From Entomortierella parvispora (Eukaryota; Mortierellomycota; Mortierellomycetes; Mortierellales; Mortierellaceae), in assembly GCA_963573315.1 (NCBI GenBank), contig OY752140.1, positions 3,038,001 through 3,102,000 of the forward strand: 64,000 bases of DNA. The letters run 5' to 3'. The translations under genes and the position numbers were made by a program. The notes below the pieces were generated by a model. It was not told the DNA's origin. It did not search any database and was given only the letters and a program-made list of their open reading frames with translations. Shown here piece after piece: positions 47,236 through 60,500 of the stretch (positions within the stretch are counted from its first letter, which is position 1; every line of letters begins with the position of its first letter).

Positions 47236-49171
47236 GAATGAAGACTTGAGTATCGAGGCGAAGATATGGAAAGAGTGGTCTTGTGCGATTTATGCCTGGG
47301 CTTTTCAGATGGAGGCACAGTGACTTCCGAGTACTGCATGAACCCGGACTTCTGGGGCGAGAAACACAGGGGACAACCAATGAGAAGAGTCGCTTCGCTT
47401 TGCCCAACGACCGTTGTGTTTGTTGTGTTTGCCGCAAGGGCACGCGATGTGCGTGCGTTGGTGACGTTGGACTGGGTGGGTGGACAGATTGGGCTGGGCT
47501 GGACTGGGAGCAAGAGGCTAGAGGAGTGGCATCAATCTCCGAGCGAGTACAACGCAAACAAAAGTTGGTTGGCGGGGCCCAGAATAAACACAACGGAAAG
47601 AGAAGAGGGCGAGAGCACGGCAGACGGTCCATCTTGTTCTTTGAGTCCCTGTTCCACCTGTCTTTGGATGAGATGAGAGCTGCTGGGATGGGAAATCTAT
47701 CGATAACTATGACGACAGAAAAGTAGTTCGGAGATCCTTGTTGCTGGTGAGGGTTCGGAAAGATGGGGCGGCAGTAGTGGAAGAGGAGGAGGAGGTGTGT
47801 CGATGTTGCTGGCAGCAGGACCCACAACGACGACACCCTGGCCAGAGTCCAAGTCGGTTCCTTCTTTGTCTTCTCCTTCGTTTCTCCAGTCTCGCCCCCT
47901 CGCAATCCTGTGCACAGAGAGGAGCGAGCTCCCTTTTTTTTCTTCTTTCTCTTCTCTCTCTTCGTCTCTCTCCTCAAACAAAAGCGAGAGAGAGGCTGAG
48001 AAAGAGACCATCGTTCCCTCCTTTACTTCCCATCCATTCCCATTGCCCCATTTCACAGAGTGCATTCCAGTTCTCAGTCGCGCCCATTCCCCTGGAGCCT
48101 CTCTCTCGACACCATTGTCCGCGCTGAACAAAGGTAAACAACAACACGGATAGAGAAGAAGCAAGGAAGAGAGGCACCCTTGCGCCCTTTTTTCTCCATT
48201 TTTTGCACCCCACCAATCCACCCCGTCCACGCACCCAGCGCAGACGCGTTGGTCTCCCTGTCTACCTTTCCTTTAAATCCACGCGCAGTTGTTATCGTAA
48301 TTGCTTGGCCACCCTGTCGGTCTTTTTTTCTTCAGCTCATTCCTGCCTCTGGCTTGCTCGCGCTGGGTGAGTGCTCTTTGTCGTTGCCCTGTCCTTCGTG
48401 CTTGTGTGTTTGCCCTCACTCTGTCTGTCGTCGTCTTTTTCCCTCGCTTTTTATTGTTCCCTTTTCTGCTACTCTGCTACTTGCTTTCTCCATTGCTCTT
48501 CCTCTTCGCTTCATTCCTCATTGCATCTGGTTCTCCATCCCCGGTCGTCTCTCTTTTGCACACAAAGATACTCGCACACAGACAGTAGTGTAGTACTTGC
48601 ATATTCATAACCACTGCCACCACACTGCACCACACCACACACCACTGTCGTTCTGTCCAGGGTGTGCGTTCTCTCCTTCCATCGTCTGCCCCCCCTCCCT
48701 TCGCCCCTCCTGCCAGGCTAGCCAGGAGTAGCACCAAGAAGACACATCGACGGTATATTCCATTTTTACTCTCTCCAATCACCCCCCTATTTTGTGTGTT
48801 CCCAAAATCAATCGCTCTTGCTCTTGCTCTTGCTCTCCCCTCTCTGTTCATTCACAGTGGGTATCAAGTCTACACTACCTCCCTACCCTCCCTTCCTCCG
48901 TCCGTCCGTCCATCCGATTCACTCTCTGTCTGCCTCGCTGCCTCGCTGCCTCCAACAACTCTTCGACTTGACTTGGCTTGGTTGCATCCTCTCAGCTTCA
49001 TATCTCCTCCGCCATTGTCTTTTGTCCTACTCTGCTCACCCGTGCGTGCCCTTTTCAACAATAGACATACAGCCACCCACCTCACACCACCGAGCCCGTC
49101 TTCGAGTCTTTCCTTTTAGTCTCCACCCGTGCATGTTGCATGCCCCTCCTCCTTCTCTGCCCCTATCGAAC
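47236..49171. other. Divergent intergenic region and long leader of the forkhead gene
   Basis: From about 47870 to 49170 the plus strand is strongly C/T-rich with many TCTC and TTCC stretches, typical of promoter and leader DNA in this window. Open frames there are low complexity. The forkhead frame is open back to 48794, but no family sequence lies before 49172. Confidence 0.5.
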
Positions 49172-52100
49172 ATGCCCATCGTCCTCGACTTGAACTCTTC
49201 TCAACCCACCCCCTCTGCTCTCCAACAACACCAAGATCCACAGCATCTGTCAACGACAGAACCAGAGCCTGCCGCCGCTCTCGACCAGCGCGGTCGGCTC
49301 CGACAATCCTCCAGGAGAACGTTGAGCTCTCAGAGTCTAGTTCGACTCAAGAAGGATGTCGAGGCTTCTCTTCTCCTTGGCAATAGCAACGAAAACAACA
49401 ACAACAGTAACAATGACAACAACCAAAACAACAGCTCTTCACCTGCAGTGGATACCGTTGTTGCCGCTGGCGATCTCCTCCTCCAAGAATCTGACCTCAG
49501 CGAGAGCAGCAAGTCTTCGGCTTTGACTGCATCGGCCTCTGCCCGCCTCGGTCGCAAACACCTTCTCTCACACTCCCGCTGCCCCTCCCCCACACCCAGC
49601 GGCGCGGCCCTCTCCTCTCTGTCCTCTGCCTCCTCTTTGTCCTCTGCCTCCCCCTCGTCCTCTGTTTGTGCTTCACCTGTTCTTTCCACTGTCAATACAA
49701 TAGCGACTCGCTCTGCAGTTGTGGCCAACTGTCGCCCCTTTGTTGCGTCCGCGGTCATGGTGCCTGTTAGTGTTTGCACTCACGCCTCACCCTTGCTGGA
49801 CATTGGAAACACCGAGTCGTTTTCGGGGAACGAGCCCGTCCTGCCAACACCGGCATCAATGACGACGACTTTCTCCACAGCAGCTACAGCCCGATCTCTG
49901 CAGGAAAGACGGGGTAAAGAAAACTACCAACCAGAGCCCCGTGGCATCCGCGTCAGCCGTTCGTCCAGCACTGCTTCGACTGGCCGAGCATCCCAGCGGC
50001 CATCCGAGTCTGAGACCCTCTCCTGTGTCCAGCTCGATAGCAGTAATAGCAGCAGCAACTGCAGCAGCAACGACACTCCCAACAAGCCCTCAGTCATGCC
50101 CCCCACTGACCATGCCCATGCCGTTGCTGCTGCCGCGGAGCAGCGCCATCGTGTTCGTGTCTCCACCACTCAGGAGACTGGAGGAAGGACGACCGAGACC
50201 GTGGGTGAGTCACACACAGCTTCTGGCGGCGAGATGGAGAATCAGCCCAATGGTCCCCCCTCCCCTGGCCAGGCCATTCCTCCCGCAACAGCAGCAGCTG
50301 TCGTCGACGTGACCGAGAAGCCGGCCATCTCGTATGCAAATCTGATACTACAGGCCATCTCCGAGTCGCCCCTGCAGCGCCTGACGCTCTGCGACATCTA
50401 CGCGTGGATCAAGGACAGACATCCATACTATCAATACTCGTCCAGTGGCTGGCAGGTAAGAGCGGGTTACTCGTCGGCGTACACAGCTTCCATTGTACAT
50501 CTTACTTTTTTCGTTCTTTTGTTTAACGGTACGTCTAAACATCTCCTTCTTCGTCCTGTTCTTCCTTTTCCTCTTTTGTCTCTCTTGAATCCACTCCTCT
50601 AGAACTCGATCAGACACAACTTGTCCTTGAACAAGGCGTTTCAAAAGTTGGAGCGCAACATGGGCGAACCCGGTAAAGGTTGCTTCTGGACCCTGCACGA
50701 AGATGCTCACGCGATCTGTGCTGCCTCTGCCTGCAAAAAGACCAAAAAGTCGGACGAGCTGTCATCTGAGAATGTTTGTCTGGCCAAAGACCAATCCTTC
50801 GTTAGCACGGCGCGCGCAAAATCCACAAGTGCCTTTCTGCCCCGTCTGAACTGCCAACGTCAGGATCTGAGGCGACCCGCTCCCAAGAGATCCTCTTCTG
50901 CTCGTGCATTGACACCACCCGAATCAGTCTCTGGGTTGCACACGAGCGGTAACGCTGCACCCCTGCCCGAGTCTGTGCACTCTCCCGCGGCTTCAGAGGA
51001 CACAGAAGAACCGATGAGCCCTCGGCGGAGCGGTCGAACTCGTCGTCCTCCTCGTGCAAAGGAAATCGAAGAATGTACCGTCCACACGTCCTCTGGCGCC
51101 AGCTCTCTCTCGACCCCTCCTTGGTCGCCTGGGCGCGATGACTCTGATGATGATGAAGACAGGACAGAGGGTCTCAAAGAGTCGCTGGTGTCGAGTCCAA
51201 CAGATTCAACTCTTCTCTCGTCCCTTGAGGCCAAGGCCAAAGTGACAGCTCTTGCTCAAGCTGCAGTGCCCATGACTTCTCAGCGTATCCGACGACCTCC
51301 TCAGAACCTTGCTGACTTTGTGTCTTCGGAGGACTTTAAGGCTGCGCCGTATACCAAGAGACTCGTAGGTCGCCCTCCATTAACCAATGTCGCCTCCTCT
51401 CCAAACTTGACTGCAGACAAAGACCATCTCGACCGGAAGCGATCTCGGGACGACCTCTCAAAGTGCCTGCAAAACGATCATGAACAGAGCGAGCCCCACT
51501 CGAAACAGATTGATCGAGAGGTGAAGCGAGAGCGTTCGGCCAGTTCTGCAGAATCTACAAGTGCCCCTTTGCCAATGAGCCAAGGTTCAGACTCGACTTC
51601 TTTGATTCGACCACCCGTGCCTCATCGTCCTGCATCCGTCTCCCTCAGCGCCCTAAGCCATTCCAAACGCCCAAGTGAGGACTTCTCGTCTCGTAACGGC
51701 AAGAAGCAAAGACGCGATGCTGAACGCCGCCACCAAGAAACACAGCGCTCTCGGTCCGGATCGAGATCCCATAGTTCTGAAAACGTCTATGAGCGTCGTC
51801 GAAGGGAGGGCAAGAGAGAAATCATGGTTGCCTCGGAGGATGACTGGTCTGACTCTGACTTTGATTGTCTGAGGGATGAGGAGGAGAACTATCGAATGAG
51901 CCTTCGACGAGCAGGTCTCGACGACAGACGACACTTGGAAGGAGTTACATATAATTGTGGAGATGGTCGCGGCAGCCAGAGCGACGGAGTTGGTCTCTTG
52001 TTGGATCCCGCTGCTATTACATATGGCTTCGACAGCTGCGATGCAGAGTACATCCTGAACTTCAACCAAGGACCATTGTTCAATAACGTTTCTTGGCCAG

Positions 52101-52471
52101 AGTTTTCGGACAGTAAGGAGGATGCCTTGGTCCCCGCTTCATCGATGGCGGATAAGACTGAGACGGACTCACAGGAGCTTGATTACATCCAAAAGGAATG
52201 GGCGCTTTTGACAGCCAACATCACTCAGAGCCCAGGCAGTCCCTCGGACGAGCTGTTACTGTTGAACAATATCGATCTGGAGGCAGATGAGGATTCTCCT
52301 AATCGATCTGAGACGCCTGAAATGCAACTTCCACTGCGAATGGAGGACTGTGCAATGGAGGCAGCGCATGCTGTATCGGAACTGAACAAGATTGCCTCGT
52401 CTTGCTCGTCGGTGAAGGAGGACGACGTCGAGTTTCTGAAGGACTACATCGGATGGTCCCTCTGCGATTGA
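49172..52471 (+). CDS. Forkhead-box transcription factor
   Basis: Two exons (49172-50455, 50603-52471) give 1,050 residues. The forkhead domain lies at about 380-475: ISYANLILQAISESPLQRLT, DIYAWIKDRHPYY, then across the intron WQ|NSIRHNLSLNKAF and GKGCFWTLHED. This is the DNA-binding winged helix, including the recognition helix NSIRHNLS. The intron falls just before that helix. The N-terminal part is Ser/Asn/Gln-rich. The C-terminal part has basic patches (RKRSRDD, KKQRRDAERR) and an acidic end (EADEDSPN, SVKEDDVEF). Met 49133 is an in-frame alternative start. In fungi such factors control cell-cycle or developmental genes; which one this is cannot be told here. Confidence 0.93.
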
Positions 52472-53879
52472 AAAAATACAGACTGGGAGCAGCCGACGAA
52501 CTGATGGACGGCCCTTATGCAACGATTCACGGGAGGCAGATGGAAGCAGTCTCTTTGAACGTCGTCAGCCAATCTTCACAGCCGAAAATCATATCCCATC
52601 TTTCATCCCTCAGTTGCTCGTACTCGGAGGTCCAGTCTCCCCCTTCTTTCACATGGAACAGGAACCAGCATAGTGTATTCAACCACCCGTTCCTTCATTC
52701 CGCATCCTGTACAATACTTTTACTTTTTTTCTTTTTTTCAAGGACCTTTTTTTTTTTTCTTTTTTTTTCTTCTCTTCTCGACAATTACTTTCAACTAGTC
52801 TCACTGTTCATATTTTATAAAGAGATACCATTTTGTCTGCGAGAATGTGGGTCCCTTTCTCTGTTTCTGCTTTGGGCCGCTCAGTTAGTCAGCGCAACTC
52901 TATTCAAGTTAGACTTGGAGGACAAGAGAGCCCCTGACACCCCGACGCGCAATTTTGACGCGTCCAAGCGATATCCCCCGATTGCAAAACGCCCACTGAA
53001 GTCTGGTCAATGTTGCCCTCCTACCAAGCGTACACCTGGGCCTTTCCGTTGCGACTGATGGAGTCCTGCGGCAAAAACATTAAAAAAAAGCAGGTGGGCA
53101 GGTGACAGGTGGACCGCTCGATCTTAATCGCGAGCCTCCTTTTTTGAGTTGTCTTTCTCGACATCCCTATTTTTTCTTTTGTTATTATCCCTGCTAGCTG
53201 TTCCTGGACCTCCGCCAGCCCTCCCTTCCAATCTGTGGACCCATTGTGACCTGGCTCATTTTGTTGACACTTTGTGTGTTTAAAACGTTCAGCGAGGGGA
53301 GAGAGGAAGGGCCACAAGAAAATCAGGCGTGGTGTAAGGCATGTGGTGGGATGAAAGGAGTCTCCCCAATGACTGTTCCCCAAACCTTTCCTCTAGAGAA
53401 AAAAGTCAAGAGTTGATCTGTCCCCTGGAAATGACATCGCCTTCTCGTTCCTCCTGGAGCAACACACGTTTTTTTTCTTTCCTTTCTTTCCTCTTTTTCT
53501 TTCTGTCGCTGTTCTGGTCCCCTAACCGCAACCACTGGAGTTACGATTCACAGTCGTCCCCTCTTCTTACACTCCTCCTCTCCTGCCTCCTTTCTCCCCT
53601 CATCACTCTGTGTTGTAACGACCATTCGTTCCTCCTATTCCTCTCTTTTCGAAAGCGTTCACCCTCCAACAGTTGTGAATCGCGATTGCTTTTATCTCTC
53701 TCTCTTTCTTTCACTTTTGGCAGGAGTGAAGCTTCATCCTTCAGTTTTATGACCCCTCCTTTCATCCATTCTTTCTTTCCTCTACATTTATCGATCGAGC
53801 ATTCTCTTCATTTTAATCTAATCGTTCCTTCTCACCTTATTTTCTTACATTCGCGTGTGTTTTTCTCGAGATCCTCTCG
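52472..53879. other. Intergenic region, 1.4 kb
   Basis: This is the 3' flank of the forkhead gene (T-rich at 52725-52775), then the promoter of the NIPA-type gene with T/C-rich stretches at 53460-53520 and 53690-53870. No gene-like frame was found. Confidence 0.5.
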
Positions 53880-56800
53880 ATGGCATCACTGTCATCGATT
53901 CTCTCTGTTCCAACAAGATCAACAGGCTCTTTGGCGGCATCCATCACGTCATTAGCGGCTACAGCTCTTTCCTCTATCTTGGCTACAGCCACATCGTCGG
54001 CCCTGTCAATACCAACGTCCTTGAACAATGGAGCAGATGCTACAGACACGACTTCCGGCTCGACGAGCGATAAAGGAAAAATCGTAGGCTTGTCTCTCGC
54101 CATCGGCAGCGGTAAATTTTTGTTTGTGACCCTTGGAAGAAAGATGTTTTCGAGTCAAAACCTTTTTTTTTTCTTCATAAGCAAAGAACAATTGCGATGG
54201 TGGCAGTTCGTCAAAAACAGCAGGCAGAAAGCAATAAGGGACATGGGCAACTTTGCCTTCTCGTTCAAAAGTTTCCAACTCCCCCCTGCACACACAGGGG
54301 CAGAAGGGTCACGATGTGCCTGTGAAAAAAAAATACACTCGTGCAATTTTCTAACCCCCTTTTTTTTTTATTTTTTTTTGTCTTTTCAACGTTTTCTTTC
54401 TTTTTACGCGAACCTTCCTGGTTTTGCGACTTTAGGACTCTTGATCGGCTCCAGCTTTGTGTTCAAGAAGAAGGGTCTGATCAATTGCACCAAAAACGGG
54501 ATGCTAGCGGGTGAAGGACATGCCTATCTCAAGTCAACCATGTGGTGGTCTGGGATGTTAATGAGTAAGTCGGGCTAACGGAGAGCGACAAAGAGAGAGG
54601 AAATGAGATGATTATCTGGGCTCTTGGGACCTTCAAGTCAAGCTTTTATTAACGATATTGGACCCTTTCGTAGTGGTGGTGGGTGAAGTTTTCAACTTTG
54701 TTGCGTACGCGTTCGTGCAGCCGATCCTGGTGACACCCTTGGGAGCTCTCAGCGTCGTGATTTGGTAGGGAAAACAAAACGCGTTATGACATCCTTTTGA
54801 CCCTTGCTGAAAAAGGAGAGAGCTAGCCCTTTTGCCTCTCCCCTCCCCTCCCCCTGCGCCGAGTTTACTATTTTTTATGCTTAAACCTGCCTAAACGTGG
54901 TTACATTTTTCTTTTAGTGCAATCCTCTCGTCAATCTTCTTAAGGGAACGGCTGAGCATGCAGGGAAAGGTTGGATGTGCTCAGTGCATCGTTGGCGCCA
55001 CCATCATTGTTCTTCATGCACCTGAGCAGACGGCAGTCAAGACGATCCAAGAATTCAAACACTTTATGATCCAACCCATCTTTTTGACATGGATGGTTCT
55101 CATCATTGCCAGCTCTCTCGCTCTGATATTCAAAGCCGGTCCAAAGTGGGGAAAGGACCACATGATGGTCTATATTGGGGTCTGCTCCTTAATTGGATCT
55201 CTTTCCGTAGTCTCGACCCAGGGGCTCGGGGCGGCCATCATCCACAACATCTCAACGGGCGAAAACCAATTTGACAACTGGTTCATCTACTTTGTAATTG
55301 TTTTCATGGTCGTGACGCTGTTGACAGAGATCAATTATCTGAACAAGGCTTTGAACCTGTTCAATACCGCCATGGTCACGCCCACGTACTATGTCACCTT
55401 CACCTCCACGACCATCATCACTTCTGCCATCTTGTACCAGGGCTTTGCTTCCAGTGTCATCTCAATTCTGACCGTCTGTCTCGGATTCTTGGTGATCTGT
55501 GGAGGAGTCCTACTGTTGCAAACGTCAAAACCTGTCGTGCCTCTACATATCCCTGGAAGCTCTACAGCGGGCATTGTCGTGGGCACGATCACCTATGATG
55601 ACATCGAACCGACAGCCGCCGACATGAGAGCCTCGCCATTTAGCAGCATTCGAAGGATCACCCGCGATTTCTCGACCGGCAACCGACCCTCTGCTTCGGT
55701 CGTGGGCAACTCGAGCGTTTTCCAGAGTTCACCTTTGAACCCGAGGGCAGAAAGTCTTTTGCAAAGGAAAAGGAGGGCTTCGAATGCGGCTGCTCAACAG
55801 GCTCTGGCCCAGGCTCTGGCTCAGGCACAAGCAAATGGTCACCTTCGGCCCTCGCGACCTGTCAGTATGATTAGCAACACTGGATTGTTGGCGGTACCTT
55901 CAGGAACGACCGGGACAACTCCTCCCTCCGCCATCTCGTCTGCTGCTGTTGCCTCTGCCTCTGGAATCGCCACAGCTACAGCGGGGATCACGAGCGCGTT
56001 CTATCCTAGTGCTACGGGTCCTTATTCGACCCTGGTGTTGGGTCCCAACGGCGCGCAGATTCGCCTTCAGCTCTGTGAGATTGTCGTGTCGGATGAAAAG
56101 AATGAAACCGGTCGATATCAGGTTTACCGTCCCGTACCCGAGGAGCAGCTCTTGCCCCTCCCTCATCCACAGAGTCTGCTCACACATCGAAACCATTCTC
56201 CCTCCATGGCGGTCCCGGCGGGTGGGGGCAGTGTTTTTGCGGCCTTGAATCAGTATAATAGCCTATCGTACAAACAGCAGCATCCATTGGTGGCGTCCAG
56301 GGGAAGCTTCTTGACCGAGTCACGGTCTTCTTCGATCCGCTTCCAGGACTCTTTGACACGGAGACCTTCTGTTGAGGAAACGGCGACTGGTGGCGAGAAT
56401 GGCGGGAACACACCTTCGTCAGGTCAAGCAAAGGTAGCGAGTCCAATCTCGGGATCACTGTTTGTTCCTCCAAAGCTTTCCATCGCACCCCCGACACCTT
56501 CTCCATCATCGACATCGTCCTCCACTTCAGCGACAGCTACAGTCACGCCCTCGACCCCTACTTCTCCAATGTCAACAGCTCCCACAACAGGCCCACTGGT
56601 ACCGGGAGGTTCATTCTTCACCCGTCCTCCAAACCGGTTCCGGTCCCCTTCTTCCGCCTCAGCTAGGACAACCGCCACGACCGGGACAAATGGAGGAGGT
56701 GATATCATGGAAATGAACGAACCTGGACATGTAGGCCGGCCTGTCCTGGTCTCTATTGAACCTGTTCAGCAGCAACCACTTTATTCGCTCTATGTCCCCC

Positions 56801-57390
56801 CTCCATCCGCTTCCACCCTGTCGACAACCCATCCTCATCAAAACAAAAAGTCTCACCCCCCATTATCACCGTCTGCGGCAATGGCGGCCGCCAACGCACT
56901 TCATTCCAGTAACGCGGCAACAGCCAGTCTTCTTGAACCTGGAGACGACTCCAACCACGATGATGATGAAGATGACGATGACGATAGTGACGACAAGGAG
57001 AACGGAGATGGAGACGCGAACGCGACGGCGAGTGATTTGTTACAACCTTCCCATCAGGATACACAGGAGGAAGAAGATGACGAGGATGGTCGACGTGCGC
57101 TCTCGGAGGGTAAACCAAAAAGAAAGAACTTGTTCTTGAGACTTTTCCAAAGGCCATCCGCTCCCGTACCTACTCCCTCACCCTCTGTCTCTGCATCTGT
57201 GAACCGAAAGGCCGACGGCACTCGAACGGCAGGACTACAGCAGCACCAGCAGCAACAACAGCAACCACCACAGATCATTCCACCCGGACCACCCCCACCA
57301 ATCCCATTCCATCGGACCAACCACCCTACCACTCGAATCTCTGAAGGAGAAGAAGAGGAAGATTCCGAAGACATGAACCTGAAAAAGTAA
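53880..57390 (+). CDS. NIPA-type magnesium transporter with a very long C-terminal tail
   Basis: Four exons (53880-54111, 54436-54564, 54674-54764, 54918-57390) give 974 residues. A Ser/Thr/Ala-rich leader of about 65 residues precedes a membrane domain of nine or so helices ending near residue 355. Diagnostic stretches are GLLIGSSFVFKKKGL, GEVFNFVAYAF, TPLGALSVVICAILSS, FLRERL and FNTAMVTPTYYVTFT. NIPA proteins belong to the drug/metabolite transporter fold and carry Mg2+ and other divalent cations. The tail (about 356-974) is disordered, with an Ala/Gln helix, a Ser/Thr-rich part, an acidic run (DDDEDDDDDSDDKEN type) and Pro/Gln-rich parts. Family members often lack such a tail, so regulation through it is an inference. 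Confidence 0.92.
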
Positions 57391-57537
57391 TTATAATAAA
57401 AATAACAAAGGAACTTTTTGATGATTTATTCAATAGCAAGGCGACAATGGCGGAAAACATGAAAAACGCAAGGCAGAGGTTAAAAGGGTAAAAAGGGCGA
57501 AAGAAAAGAGAAAAAGAAAACAAGATGATTTGATATT

Positions 57538-60500
57538 TTACGAAAATGGATCAAACATGCCGAGATCAGAGTTCTTGCCCTTGTTCTGTTGCTTCACGCC
57601 TCCAACTTGGCTACCTCCCATGGGCTGCAATGGCTGCATGGGCGACATCATACCCATTCCAGTGTTGGCAGGCCGAGCAGGAGTCAATGTGTTCATTCCC
57701 ATGCCCATGCCCATACCCATGCCTAGTCCTTGGTTTCCATTTTGCTGTTGTTGCTGGAAGCCGCTCATGCCACCCGAGGCCATTGGCTGATGGTTCATGG
57801 GTGCCGTCATACCCATAGAGGTAGGAGCAGCAGACTGGAACCCGCCGAAAGCAGAATTGGAGGAAGACATGTTGCCAAGAGTATGTGAGAGGGGTGGAGT
57901 CCCAGCTGGTTTTTGTTGAGGCTGGGAGAAGGGAGGTCGTGCAGTCGAAGACGAGTTCGAGCTGGTGGAACCTCCAGTATGCATGGGCTTATTGAGAGGG
58001 GGTATAGAGAAGGACGAGTGGGTGCCTGTGGGTGTCGCGATAGGTCCAGAGTTCCTTTGAGAGGCGCCAAAACCATTGCTCCCGGCTGAGTGTTGGAAGC
58101 CAGAGTTGGTCGGTGTCATAGGCCGAGAGTTGTAAGGAGAATCAGCCGAGATGGCTCCAAACATACTAGGTGTCGCGGGCTTCATCGCCGGTGTACTCGT
58201 GAATGTCATCGGTTTGGAAGCCCCCAAGGGAGGCAAGGACGAAGCCATATCACCAAACATGTCCAATGAAGAATCCTGCGAGCTGCTTCCGCTAGGTGAG
58301 AATGGGTTGTCCGATGCAATCTTGAACGGGTTATCAGAAGCCGAGGAGGATGACTGGCGTGAAGTTGAGCTGGGAGCAGCATTGCCAGAGCCTCCATGGA
58401 CCAGCTTTTCAAAGTCGTTCAGGGATGTTGTGGTGCCGTTGGCAGCTGCTGTTGGATCTGCGTTGTTTGCAAAGTTCTTTGTTTGATCTTCTAGCTTCTT
58501 GAGATCCTGAAGGTGGCGCAAATGTTGTTGATGCACCTTTGTCGACAACTCCTGGATCGTGGACATGAAAGACTCGAACTATATTTCATTGATAAGCCCA
58601 AGGTCACTGACTGGATTCCACACCCGAGTTGGTTTCAACATACATTTCACGTATTAACGAATTGGCTATTCAACATACCTGATCAACTTTGAGATTAGGA
58701 CCAAGGGCAAGATGCCAGAGATGTGGCAGAATGTTGTTTCCGATGACTTCCTTTTCCACGTACTTGCCCATCTCCTGATACACCTGCAGCGTTGCCATCT
58801 GGAATAATGGACAATGGATGTTAGATCACGAATGTGAAGGATAAATTGGAGGCCGGAATACGTGCACACTTTCTCCTGGTCCTTACCGTCACGGACACTT
58901 CACGGGTCTTGATATTTCGAAGTAGCGGAATCAACTTCTCCGTGATGGTATACTATGCAATGATATGTCACCAAGTCAGTTACCAGGACCTTTTGATGGA
59001 TTTTCGCGTATCTAGCAAAAGGTCCACGAGCTATATACCTTATCCAAGATTTTCATGATAGTGAGGAAGCACAAAAGAGTGTTGACCTTGACAGACAATG
59101 TAGTTGTTTGAGAGAACAAGGTCTAATGAGAGATGATAAAAAAGGGGATATTAGTAAAATAAGAATGCACAAAAAAGTATTTGTTCAACTTTTGCAATAT
59201 CTTACGGCAATCCGAGGGAAGAGGGACGTTTTAACGGTGGTATAATCCAGAGCCTCTGTAATCATGGGCACAGTCTTCAGTGCCTTCTCCTGCACTGAGG
59301 GGGGGTTCTTGGGCTCCAAGGCACAGTAAACCAAAGGCATGACGTCCTCCTTGAAAACAGCACCTCCAGCCTTTTGTTGCAAAAGTTCAATCTTCTCCAG
59401 CAAAGTCAGCAAGTTTTGCATGGGCTCGCGGACCAAAAAGATGGGCTTGAGTGCGGGAAGGACCTTCTCCTCAAACTCCTTGGGCGTCATTTTTTGAATA
59501 ATGTAAAAAACATTTGGCAGGGTATAGGGTAAGAGGGCGTGGTCCTTAAGCTCGTCCAGGAGACACGGAAGAATCTTTCGGTAAAGAACACGCTCAGGGA
59601 ACTGAGGAAGAACACGGAGCAAACCCTTCATGAATTGACCCTTGTCATCCCGGGTTTTCTCCGCAAAGTTTTCCATATATCTCATTGTCGACACAAGAAT
59701 ATTGTCAAAAAATTTGCTCGACTGGAATTCGACAGCGTTCATCCTCATACTGGGCTCCCTGGTGATCAGACGTGTCATGGCGTCTAAAAGGAAGGTAAAC
59801 GAAGGTGTCATATTATTACGCATTCTCCGCAAAATGACAAGTGTCCGTACACACTTTTTTTTCTTACCTGCAAGGTGGGCCGGAAGTTTGTCAAACTGAT
59901 GGGCACTGATTCGCTCGACCAATCCTCGATAGGTGTTCAAGTTTCCGCGGGAATGGAACAAGGTCGAACCTTTGTTGAGAACAGCGTATGCAAGGCATCC
60001 AATACCAAACATGTCGTTCGACGGGTCCAGCTTCCGATCCAGTACATACTCCGGTGCCTGATAGTTGAGATCCCTTTGACAATATGAGTGCAGATCATGA
60101 TCGTAATCCCAGTATTCCACGGGTGTTGGAACATTAGGATCTCGGGAGAGAAAGGTGCTGAATCCAAACCTAGCAAGGAGCGATAAAGTGGCGTCAGCTG
60201 TAATGTCCTATAACTCTTTGGCCGTTGGTCGCATGTTTGGTGAGGCTGCCCGATTATTACCCTGCAATTTTCCAATCTCCCTTTGCATTGACAAAAATGG
60301 CATCTGGAACAAGGTTTCCATGAACAATCTTGGCGTCGTTGTGACAAAACTGAAGGCCCTTGCCAAGCTGAAGCAAACCTTTTTGAATCTAATGGGTAAA
60401 CAAAAGAGTGGCTGTGAGTTTACAAGTGCACAGCCCGGGCCTTAAATTGAAGTCTGAGAGTTGCTCTCCTTGCACTTTGATCCCAGAAAGTCGGGTGTTG

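Noticed and set aside
48794-49171. In-frame upstream extension of the forkhead gene (126 codons)
   Set aside because: C/T-rich leader sequence gives Leu/Ser/Pro-rich translation without family likeness; Met 49172 is preferred.
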